Shown here in pieces: positions 11,536 through 21,229 of a stretch of 64,000 nt of DNA. Numbering within the stretch: position 1 is the stretch's first letter; every line of letters begins with the position of its first letter. The notes beneath the pieces are model-generated. The model saw only the letters and a list, made by a program, of their open reading frames with translations. It was not told where the DNA came from and did no database searches. This stretch comes from Gnetum montanum (taxonomy: Eukaryota; Streptophyta; Gnetopsida; Gnetales; Gnetaceae). The stretch spans positions 770,596-834,595 of the forward strand of contig MNCI01004036.1 in the NCBI GenBank assembly GCA_015680685.1. Direction: 5' to 3'. The translations under genes were made by a program, and so were the position numbers.

Positions 11536-11613
11536 AAGGGTGGGGGTGTGTGGGGGGTGGGGGGTGGGGTGTGCGATGGGGGCATGTGTGGTGGGGGATG
11601 GGGGTGGGTGTGT
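11536..11613 (+). repeat. G-rich low-complexity tract (GGGTGGGG / GTGTG)
   Basis: About 78 bases are almost pure G and T, with at least six runs of four or more G. This would allow G-quadruplex formation on this strand. Surrounding DNA is AT-rich, so the contrast is sharp. Confidence 0.85.
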
Positions 11614-12449
11614 TTTCAAAATAAGGCCCTATTCAAAGGACAAGACATGAACATGGTGAGTGATGGAGTGGGGAATGACTTCTTTGTTACCTTGTAGGGC
11701 AACTAACAGGAGCAATATCTACTCCCAAGTCATATAACCAAGATAATTGATGAAAAAAATTATATAGTTAAGAGAATCTAAGTTTGAGTCATACTTCAGG
11801 TACCTTGATGTTTTACCTATGTTTTAACAAAGTATTATGTTTGCCATATGTTCTAGGAGAAACTTGGAAATTTGAAGGCTTCAAAGCCCTTTAAAAGCTT
11901 TCATACCTTTATATGAAATCTTCCAAAATAAAAACTAATTTGCAAAATAAATTCAAAATTGCAATCAAGAAAAAAAAGAGTTGCAAAGTGTATCATGTGC
12001 TCATGTATGTTAGTACTTACAAGGTGTAAGTCATATGTTTAATCCAATAGATTATGCTTACATATAATTTTTCCCTTTGTAATTTTTTAGACAAACTTTA
12101 TTTAATAGATTCTATAGATTTTTTTAGATGTAATTAAATTAGTTTCAATTTTAATTTTATCATTACTTATTAGTTACTTATGTTGTTGGTACACTAGTTT
12201 TCTCCATAGGTTGTTACTAATGCATAATTCTTATTTAACTTGTGCATTACTAATATCCTTTTTAGGCTATTGGGTTCTTACTCATTTCTACCATTGTTTA
12301 AATGCTACTAATTATGACTAGAATGTTGTTTTTCTTGTATCCTAGATTTTTTTATTGACACTTGGTTTTTCCTTTTTAGGTTTTTGTTATTTATTTTGTT
12401 AGATTATTTTTATTTTTTTTATATTTTCAATATTAATGACCATCATTTT
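11614..12449. other. AT-rich intergenic DNA, no gene seen
   Basis: There is no domain-bearing frame. A B-box-like string near 11790 might be another decayed SINE but lacks a convincing A box. Confidence 0.5.
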
Positions 12450-12530
12450 GAGTGATGTTAAAGTACTTGTTTCTCAAATCATAAGACATGAGTTCAAGAT
12501 TGAGCATAGCCACTAATAAGAGATTACACT
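12450..12530 (+). mobile_element. Possible tRNA-derived SINE head
   Basis: The stretch reads like a decayed tRNA: TTGTTTCTCAAATCATAAGA, then GAGTTCAAGATT as a B-box candidate near 12490. The A box is weak and ends are not defined. Confidence 0.4.
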
Positions 12531-12704
12531 TTTGCTCATTCACTAACCTTTTGAAGACCCCATCTTGGAAAGATGCACATTAAGCATCTAGGTGATGATA
12601 CTGATCCTTTTAATATTTGCAATATTACACTACATTGATAATATATGATATAAAAATATTCTTTAATGAAATAAACTAGTTGCTATCTTTTTTTTTCTTT
12701 ATCT

Positions 12705-12840
12705 TGGTTTAAACATTATAGTGGATCTAAGTTATGGGCTTGATTTTGGTTGGAAATATTGAGTTATAAAGTTTTAATTAGACTATATATGTTGTGGTGT
12801 GCCTATTTTTCAATTATTTTAAGTTGCAATACCACATCTC
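12705..12840 (+). mobile_element. SINE fragment, same family as the copy split by element A
   Basis: A B-box-like GGGCTTGATTT lies near 12736-12746. It is followed by the body motif GAGTTATAAAGTT and ACTATATAT, matching the complement of 1960-1995 over at least 60 bases with scattered substitutions. The head is too diverged to place the A box. Confidence 0.6.
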
Positions 12841-13059
12841 CCACACACCTCACTCCATCCCACCCAAAAAAAGAGCATTATAGTGGCTTATAAGAATGCT
12901 AAAGAAATATTAACAATGTGAATTTCACATTCTTTGTAAGTGTTGAAAATAATCAATTAAAATGAAAATTTTGAATTTGTATTGAAAAATTTTTCTTAAA
13001 AGGTAGTTCAAAAGAAAAAAAAAGAAGCCAAGCTTGAGGGATATTGAAACTTGAATCTT

Positions 13060-13165
13060 TCTTTATTATTAATATTTACCCCCAAGATAGATAGTTAAAT
13101 TAGAACTTTATTACTTAGCATTGCCCACTAGTCATATATAGCCAACACATTTGCCAATAAGAGAA
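13060..13165 (-). mobile_element. SINE fragment, minus strand, same family
   Basis: The segment TTAAATTAGAACTTTA near 13092-13107, with flanking GCATTGCCCACTAG, parallels AATTAGAACTTTATAACTC of the copy at 1965-1990 in the same orientation. The tRNA-like part is poorly preserved. Confidence 0.5.
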
Positions 13166-13260
13166 TTTTTATCAATTATCTTGTTGGTTAATAAGTAGTA
13201 TGTAAGTAAAAGGTTGAAAGTTCATATTACACTTAAGGCCCTTTTATGTTGTACCAAAGC
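13166..13260 (+). mobile_element. Possible tRNA-derived SINE head beside element E
   Basis: TTGTTGGTTAATAAG resembles an A-box region, and AGGTTGAAAGTTCATAT about 30 nt on resembles a B-box region. Element E inserted directly downstream. Boundaries cannot be fixed. Confidence 0.4.
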
Positions 13261-13265
13261 ACTGT

Positions 13266-13502
13266 TGATGAGCAGCAAAGTAATCCTACATTGAACCATA
13301 CAAAATCACAAGCATTCACACATGATCAGGTCAAATTCCATGGACTTCATACTAGTTGGATGCTGTAGATAGCCAAGCATTGGGATGTTGATTATTGTCT
13401 TCCCAATCATACTTGTATGAATTAGGTTGTATGGTTAAGTGTCACTAAGGCATATCATTGTATTTTTTATTATTAAAATATTAAAATATTAACCTAACTA
13501 AT
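13266..13502 (-). repeat. 3' LTR of element E, left piece
   Basis: It begins TGATGAGCAGCAAAG, the reversed U5 end of the family, with AACCATAC in the expected place. At 13502 it is cut by the solo LTR; the last five bases (CTAAT) are that insertion's target copy. Confidence 0.85.
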
Positions 13503-14553
13503 TGATGAGACGCGACTTGCACTAGGCCGCGATATCGCGTACGCGATATCACATCCCATGCAATATCGCGTACGCGATATTGCGTCCTGCCGCCATATCT
13601 ATAAATAAGAGGCGGCACTCCCTTCATTTCCCAATCCTGGCTAGTGTAGCGAAGCTCTGGCAGATTGATCACTCCAGAGTTAGAATTTTTCCCCATGTGC
13701 CCGCAGTAGGAGTCCTAGAGTGAACGGCTCTTTATTCGAGCAGCTTGTAACCTGAACCCAAGTTGTGTACGGCAATAAAGACGAACTTGTTTGGATAAAC
13801 CTTGCAGCACGTGGTTTCATTTATTGCTTTATTTCCTGCTTTCCTAGTGCGTTCAAGTACGACTTGATTACGAGCGTCTACGGACGTGTACGGCTAGTCA
13901 AGGAATCGGCTGCTTGACGCAATGCATGAGTACGACTCAATTACGAGCATTGGATGCTTGGTAACCCAGTAGCGTATTCCAGGATTCTGCGCTTGGTAAC
14001 TCCCGGGTCTAATGTGTACGGCTAGTTGAGGAATCGGCTGCTCATTGCTAGGCTAGATCGTGTGATAAGTACGACTTAGTTACGAGCACCCACGGGTGTG
14101 TACGGCTGGCTAAGGAATCGGCTGCTTATCACACGTAGGCTAAATAGGTGCCTCAGTACGACCACTTCGAGCACTTGCGTTACGTGTGGCGATCCCAGTA
14201 ACGATTAGCGTTTGGTAAGCTGCAGTTGCATAGTTCAGGGTGTGTCCGGTAAGTGGGAACGGATGCTGACGCTAGTTAATTTAGACTTAGATCTTAGTTA
14301 GAGTTAGTTTAGTTTTCTCAACCCTTTCTCCTGGTAGCATAGAAGATAAGCCGAAAATACCAAAAAAATCACATACCTCAGACTTGCTTAACCATACACC
14401 GTGACACATACAAGCAAGCCTGGGAAGACAACGAACGATTAACCCCAAGTGTTTCTTGTGGCGTTAAGGCATTTAGTGTGCGGAGTTCGACCGGATCGCG
14501 CGTGTACGCTCGTATTCGTATGGTGGAGTGTAGGGGTACCTCGCCACTCATCA
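13503..14553 (+). mobile_element. Solo LTR of the gypsy family, with target duplication
   Basis: A single 1051-bp LTR starts TGATGAG, ends CTCATCA and is flanked by CTAAT at 13498-13502 and 14554-14558, with no internal region. This is the product of LTR-LTR recombination that removed the body. It keeps many more CpG dinucleotides than its neighbours, so it is comparatively young. It has a TATA box at 13600-13607, AATAAA at 13774-13779 and the U5 pair at 14389-14397 and 14518-14524. It lies opposite to the LTR of E that it interrupts. Confidence 0.95.
13511..13607 (+). promoter_or_regulatory. CpG-rich palindromic U3 array and TATA box of the solo LTR
   Basis: Words CGCGATATCGCG and GTACGCGATAT repeat in direct and inverted form from about 13530 to 13583, each centred on ATAT or GTAC. 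TATAAATA follows at 13600-13607. This is the least decayed version of the GATATC arrays in A and C. Confidence 0.65.
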
Positions 14554-14558
14554 CTAAT

Positions 14559-15132
14559 CTAAATGAAAAAAGTGAATCTAATCTAGCCTAGCATAGAGTA
14601 TTTGTTTTTGACTTTTTGTACATATCCTGAACATATTCTAACATTGCTAAAAGTGTTCTACTGATGCTTGTACCAAGTGATTCACTACCAAGATTACCAA
14701 GTGTTAGTATGTCTGTGCTTTAAATTGATTGTTCTCATGCAAATTGACTAAGTCTAATGTAATAGATTATTTAACTAATTGCATGAAAAATAAAGGAACA
14801 TATAAAAAAAATTGCAAGAAATGAAATTAAACTATTAGCCAAAGTGTTGCAATGGATAGATAAATCTTGATTTTATTGCTATGATGTCAATGTGTCTAGA
14901 TACATTATACACTTGAACAAAGCTCCATATAATCTACTTAATTCACACTGTGAACACTTAGAGGGAAAAATATTGTAACTCTCACAAGAGAAAACTACAA
15001 GAATTTTCCTACAAAATGATCAAAAGGTGTTATAAATATGGTGCTTACATGCATTTATATAGGTGATTACAAAGACATGCATTGATGCAAGGAGGGGTAC
15101 GTTGATGTAGTTGATCAATTTGCTTTTTATCA
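14559..15132 (-). repeat. 3' LTR of element E, right piece
   Basis: It continues the interrupted LTR. Combined length with the left piece is 811 bp, normal for the family. The U3 end (15070-15110) carries TTGATG/GCATTGATGC motifs rather than GATATC. It ends ATCA, followed by a degraded polypurine tract (complement of 15133-15146). Confidence 0.85.
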
Positions 15133-15339
15133 TACCTCTACAACTAACTAAAAACTTGTCTGCAAGTTGATAAAGAGTAGGACCAAGTAATTACAAAATT
15201 GGAGAAGAATGAGACTAATTAATTGACTCAGAATTGAGTGCTTTATTACAAATAAAATTATTCAAGTGATTTCAATTTGAATTTTACAAAAGTGAACACA
15301 TTGTAAAAAGGACCTTAGCCAATCTATGCAAAATTTCTC

Positions 15340-16515
15340 CAAGATAAATGCTTTAAGTTGTACCAAGAGGTGGTGTCTCTTGTGGCTTCTTCTCATGCCT
15401 TGGTTGTTGCTGTGGCTACCTAGTTGTTATTACTACTTCTTCTAATAGTTCAAATGCATCTAGCAACATCTTTATATTCTCTTTCATACTCTTGGGATAA
15501 TTGTTTATCTAGGCTACATTTATTAGAGTTTTTAGTGTTGATACATCCCAAGGACAAGGAAAAGCAGGAAACAATTTCTTGGCATTGAAAAACTAGGAAA
15601 CATAGTGCTTACATTTGATATTGAAGGCTTTCACTATGTTTTTTAGCTTATGGTGATCCACCATTCTCTTGGCTAGGTTCCAAATTTGACTTTGAGAACC
15701 TCAAGCTCTACATTAGCTATCTTTAATTTTTGGTTCCTCTCCTTTTGAAGCTTAAACTCTTCTTTGTACAAAAGTATGAGCTAGCCACCTACTTTTTAAG
15801 TTCCAACTATGGCCTCCCAATAGTGAGCATTGTTAGTTTTGTTTATTAGAGGTTGGTAAGCTCCATGTATTTGGTCATCTTTTCAATTTGCAACTCCTTC
15901 ATATGTATCTCTAGTTTATTATATGTATTGATTTCATGAAAGATGGGTTGTCGTGTCATTTTGTTGTTGGAGTGGTTGGAGAGCATCATTTATTTTTGCC
16001 TTGGCTAGTTAGATCTCCTTCTTGTTCACTTCCTTTAGCATACTAACCTAGTTCTTGTAGTGGTTTTTAACTTTTTCATATTTTAGGCTCTCATTCTTCC
16101 AAATAATGATATGGATTACTGACTTTTTCCCAATTATGTGCACCTCCTCCATTAACATATTCTTATTTTCTACATCCAACCTCCTCACATCTTGATTCAC
16201 CTTGACCAATTGCTCCTATTGGTGCTTAAGGTATTCTTCAAGTTGTTCCTTTTATTTTTCCACTATAAGCAACCACATGTTCTTCTTGGTTAGCTCTTTA
16301 TTTACCTTGCATGTTTGGATAAGGTTATTATTTGTAGTATGTCGCATGACATGTGATAATGATGCATCCTAAATGGTCCTTTCTTTATCATGTATGGTAT
16401 TCTTTAGTTTCTTTTGAAGCTTTTGAAAGGCTTCCTCTCTTGTCAAATTCAATCAAAGAATTGCAAGGTTAGATAAGTAGGCTCTTAGTTGTAAAAATTT
16501 TGCTATTAACTATTT
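15340..16515 (-). pseudogene. Extra ORF of element E, C-terminal coiled-coil part
   Basis: Read on the minus strand, this corresponds segment by segment to 58300-59750 of element F and to the extra ORF in B and G. Most residues are charged or polar with heptad-like Leu spacing, implying a long coiled coil. It is full of stops and frameshifts. Element B cuts it at 16520, and the frame resumes at 45822. The function is unknown; the position, between pol and the 3' LTR, matches env-like ORFs of Athila-type elements, but I see no membrane segment. Confidence 0.7.
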
Positions 16516-16520
16516 GTTTA

Positions 16521-17387
16521 TGATGAGCGACGAGGAACCCCAACGCCCAACCATATGAATCATAAGTGTTCATGCACGACCCAATCAAATTCTATGTACT
16601 TTGTAGTTTTTGGTGCACTAGTCTTCTAGGAAGTGAACCTTGCCTTAAGGTTGTTTGTTGTTTTCCCAATTACACTTGTGATGTACGCTGGTATGGTTAA
16701 GTGTAATTAAGGCATTTTATTTTTATCATTTTATATTTTATGGTTTTGGTGTTTAAGGGAGATAAAAGTAATTGCATTAACTAATTTAATTTAACTAATT
16801 AACTAGTATCTAAGAAGTCCTAACATAAGCATATGGTCCCACTTTCCACACACATATTGAACCCACATATCCACTACTGGGTTACCAAGCACTACGATAC
16901 TAGGCATACCAAGCAATAACGCTATTGGGATTATCAAGCAAATATGTGCTATTCTTGAAGCAGTCATACTTATGCATTTAATCTATCTAGCTTATCTTAC
17001 TTAATTACTTCATTAGCTTAATTATGGGAAAAAATTGAATAAATAATTGAAAACATTAAATGCATAAATGAGACATTTAAGCTATCCAAAATGTTGCAAA
17101 GTTTATCAAGAAGTTCATCTCTATTGCCACACACATTTTTTTGCTCAAGTATAATAATACTCGAATAAAGATTTGTATACTCAATGACTCCTACTACGAG
17201 CACTTAGGAAAAATATTCTAACTTTCAAATGAAAAAACTGCAAGAGCTCTGTTGCTACTATGAATAATTGATCAACTGATGTCATAAATGCAATTGAAGA
17301 GCTTGTATTTATAAACTAGACCAGACACTTGAGTTGATGGGGCCTCGTTGACAGGGCCTAGTTGACTCGACAAACCAAGATTCATCA
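16521..17387 (-). repeat. 3' LTR of element B
   Basis: It starts TGATGAGCGACGAGG (reversed U5 end) and ends TTCATCA. The promoter side (about 17320-17375) has TTGATGGGGCC and GTTGAC words, the CATCGATG-type U3. TATTTATA, a reversed TATA box, lies near 17310. A polypurine complement (TACCCTCATGAC) follows directly. Confidence 0.9.
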
Positions 17388-17619
17388 TACCCTCATGACT
17401 AAATGAAACTTGTCCTTAAGTTTTTTACAAAATTGGGAGGCATGGGATTATTGATTGATTCTGACATAACAAAATAAAACAAGACAAAATGGACATAATG
17501 ACTGAGTGCCTAGTGTATAGACCAACACATTACAAAAATTACAGTGTTCATGACACATAATTGAACACCATAACATGACTCTTCAAAATTGGATAGCATG
17601 TTCTTTGGTGGCATGAAGT

Positions 17620-18255
17620 TGATAGAGAAGGTTAGATAGTCCTAGGCAGTGGTGGCTCTTGAGATTTTGAAGGACCTTCATCAGATTTAGGCACATGTGA
17701 AGGTAGAGGTAGTTGAGGCTATCCTGCTACTGTGGCTACTTTAGGTGGAAGGTGAAAAACATACAATAATGCCTTCATTTTCTCTTCTTTGCTCCTGGGA
17801 TTGTTCACGGTCTACATGGCTTTGTCGATGTGGGACAGGGTTGGAACATCTCGAGGATAAGGCAAAATGGAAAAGATCTCCTTCACATTAACAAACCAGG
17901 CTACAAATTGCTTGTGCTGAATGTCAAATGCATGAAGTGTGTCCTATAGTGTTTAGTAGTCATTCATCCTTTTGGCCAAGTTCTCTATGATTGATCTTTG
18001 GTTAGTGAGTTTTATCTTGAGAACCTTGAGTTTAGCATTCACAATTGCAAGCTTCTATTTGGTGTCTTTATGGGTCTTAAACTTGGCCTCTTACAACAAG
18101 TATGAGTTGGCCACTTGTTCATTCAATTTAGACCACAGTTGTTTGGTAGCCAACATTGCCAGGTTTGCATAATAGAGATTGGATAGCTCCATGTACTCTG
18201 TCATCTCCTCAATTAGCAACTCCTTCATGTGAATTTCTACCTTATTATAAGCATC
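17620..18255 (-). pseudogene. Extra ORF of element B, C-terminal piece
   Basis: The minus-strand translation gives the distal coiled coil and Pro-rich tail. It aligns with F 59160-59750 (for example an EYMELSNLYYANLAML motif near 18150-18200). Element C splits the frame at 18260; the N-terminal piece is at 28211-30470. Stops are frequent. Confidence 0.75.
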
Positions 18256-18260
18256 AATCC

Positions 18261-19177
18261 TGATGAGCAGTGAGGTATCCATATGCCCAACCATATGAAT
18301 CATAGGCGTTCATGTGTGATTTGGTTGAATTTCATAGACTTTAATTACCAAGTACGCTATAGCTAAACAATGTGTGTGTGTTGTTCATTCATTGTCTTCC
18401 CAGTCCCACTTGTGGAATGCAATTGTATGGTTAAGTGTGATTGAGGCGTAAGATTTTTATTATTTTTTGTTTTATCAATTTACTCACCTAGAACAAGAAT
18501 GAAAGTAAGAGTAATGAAGTGCTAAGAAAACTATGATCTAATCTAGCCTAACACAAGTAACCATTCCCACTTCTTGGACACATCCTGAACTTTGTGCAAA
18601 CACTGTTGGGTTGTCAAATGCTAACTATTTTTGAGCTACCAAGTCTCACAAATATGTTCAAAGGGGTCATGCTTGTGTATTTTAATGAGTTTCTTGATTG
18701 ATCAGAATTAATTGTTGCATGAATAACATTAATGTAAACTTCNGATCAGAATTAATTGTTGCATGAATAACATTAATGTAAACTTCATGAAATCACAATA
18801 TATATAAATGTATAAGAAAGAAAGTCTCAAGTGCTGCAAGGATGAATCAAAGAGCTCATCTTTATTGCCAACACAATGGTGTGTTTAGGTACATCAATGC
18901 TTATATAAAGATACAATCACACACTTAGACCTCCTATTGCAGGCACTTGAAAAATATTCTAACTCTCAAATGGACAAACTGCAAGAGTTTAACTACTTGA
19001 CTACCAAAAACTATTCTCAATCATGTGCTTGAGGGCTATATTTATAGACCCAAGAGTAACCCTGCAATATCAAATGTACAATATTGCATCTTGAGCTGCG
19101 ATATCACATATGCGATATTGTGTACCCGATATCACAATTGCTTCAATATCAAAGCATATGAAAAACATAATTCATCA
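18261..19177 (-). repeat. 3' LTR of element C
   Basis: It runs from TGATGAGCAG to TTCATCA. The U3 side (19065-19150) contains CAATATC, GCGATATC and GATATC words. It is longer than the 5' copy by about 50 bp, mostly because of the duplicated 43 bp around the N at 18743. Confidence 0.92.
18700..18786. other. Assembly join: 43-bp exact duplication around a single N
   Basis: Bases 18700-18742 are repeated exactly at 18744-18786 around the N. The other LTR of the element has the segment once. It is the same artefact type as at 2652. Confidence 0.85.
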
Positions 19178-21229
19178 TACCCCCATGACTGAATGAAAAC
19201 TCATCCTTGAGTATAGAAGAAGAGGAAAAAATCCTTTACAAATTATATTAGGAGGTGTGGACTATTCGACTAACATGCAAAGTGACACAGAGAAAACAGA
19301 AAAATATGGAAGTGCCTGAGCATACAACATTTCAATTGTGTACAAAATTGGGTGTTCATGACAACAAGAAAGAACACCCTTAGATCCAAAGGACATCCAA
19401 CCCCTCTTGGCAACAAAAGAATGAAGGAGAGGTAGAAGAGATTCAGTGGTCATGAATAATATCCCATGAGTGATATTGTTGCATCCTCCTTGGTGAAGAC
19501 AATCCTGCTTCCAGTCCATGCTCCCCATTGCAATCACAAAAAAATCAAGGATTAGTATATAAAGTGTAACATATAGTGGTTGAATACCTTGCCTCGTTAG
19601 TGATTTTATCTAGCCAAGTTGTGATTGTGATCGATTGGTTGCTTAATAATGTTAGTGGGAAGACTGACGAATGGGTTAAGTAAGAGAAGCGGTCCATAAA
19701 ATTCAGAAAAATCTTAACACAAGGAATAATAGAAAGAGGGTATATAAATTCACAACAATAAAGAGAAGGAATTCACTAAAAATAGTTGTGAAGATGCATA
19801 CAATTGGATGGCATGGATGGGATAAATAAAAAGAATTTGATTGTAACAATGTTTAAGGATAAAGAACTTAGCTTAACCCAACCAAAAGATATGCAAGTGG
19901 GTCCTCCCCAAAGCAAGAAAAAGTATGTTATGCCCTTTCATAACTTTAAACTAAGGAGTCTGCGGGCACCATGGATGATTAATGGTTACAGAAAGTTAAG
20001 TACAAAAAAACCCAGAAGTAATTGATGGAGAACACGACACATCAAACCAGAACATTGCATCAAAACATGAAACTAGTAGTGAGGTGAGGCATGAAAAGCA
20101 TAGATGGATGAGAGAGAGAATGGAATGGAGTTCCTAATTATGTTCACATGAAGTCCCTTGTGGAGTTTGTGATTAAATGACTTGGTAGGATCCATCCTCA
20201 ATCCAAACCAAAACCAACCACTTTCACTAACTTTGCATTGACATTCTAAGACTAGTTCATCCCCTGAGATATAAGAATGCTCTCACAAAACAACCACCAT
20301 TCCAAATTGGAGAAAAATTAGGAAGTGAAAAAGGGCCTTATTTAGAGGAGAAAAGATAAGTTCCATAACTAGTGCTTGTAGCCCTTTTTATTTGGTCTAA
20401 GGGGTGTGCTTTGAATTCCCATGTTTTTTTTGAATGGGAACCACACCATGCAAAGACCCATGCATTTTCGCATTTATTTTGTCCAAGGAGTGTGCTTTGA
20501 ATCCTCATCTTCTTCTTTTTCTTTTCAATGAGGACCACACTAGGCAAGGACTTATTTAACTTCCTATTGTGGAATGACGTAGAATGGTGAGAAGCTCATG
20601 AGAACACCCCCGCACATAGGAAAATAGAAAAGTACAAAGAATACTATATCCCTTTGAAGCCACACCCTATCCAAACCTTTGATTCCTTCCCAATTCCAGC
20701 AACTACACAAGTTACCAATTTATTAAAGTTGCATTAATGAAAAAGGGACTACACATTTCCAAAACAAGGAAAACCATAGAGTATGTGGATGGGTGGATGA
20801 TGTGGACTCACTACTTATTACATGAAAAGAGGCCATGTCTTAGTCATCAATAATGACATTCAAAGTTAGAAACCAGACATCAACAATCAAATTAAAAATG
20901 AAACATACCATAATTAAGTAGCACATTACCATTATACCTGACACCTTATTAATAGAAAGAGTAGAGAAACACATCAAACACAAGAAAACATAAAAGAAAG
21001 TAAAAGAGTAGGCAATAAATATTGAATATATTAATGATGGTATAAAACAAAAACTTAAAAAAGATCAATAACTTGAAAAACAAAAAGATGTAAAATAAAG
21101 AATATGAATATAAAAAGTTGTAAAACCAAAAATTTGTGAAACAAAAAAGTTAAAAGATTGAGGAGTTGCATAAAGTGTTAGTATGGTGGCCATCGTCCCC
21201 ACTACTAAGTTGGAAGGGGGAGATTTGAA
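19178..21229 (-). other. 3' internal non-coding region of element C
   Basis: It holds the polypurine tract complement (19178-19190), a conserved block at about 19882-19972 shared with A, B and E, a two-copy tandem repeat (20387-20559, unit about 86 bp, diverged) and A/T-rich sequence up to the integrase end. No extra ORF is present. The frames seen here are short and unshared. Confidence 0.75.
20387..20559. repeat. Diverged ~86-bp tandem duplication in the 3' region of C
   Basis: The unit containing GTGTGCTTTGAAT...ACCACAC...GCAA occurs twice, from about 20387 and from about 20473. Elements A (8790-8870) and B (31760-31840) have it once, so it duplicated within the C lineage. Confidence 0.7.

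Noticed and set aside
13511-13600. CRISPR-like or satellite interpretation of the palindromic GATATC array
   Set aside because: Words are short and unevenly spaced without unique spacers; they occur inside LTR U3 regions of a plant retroelement.
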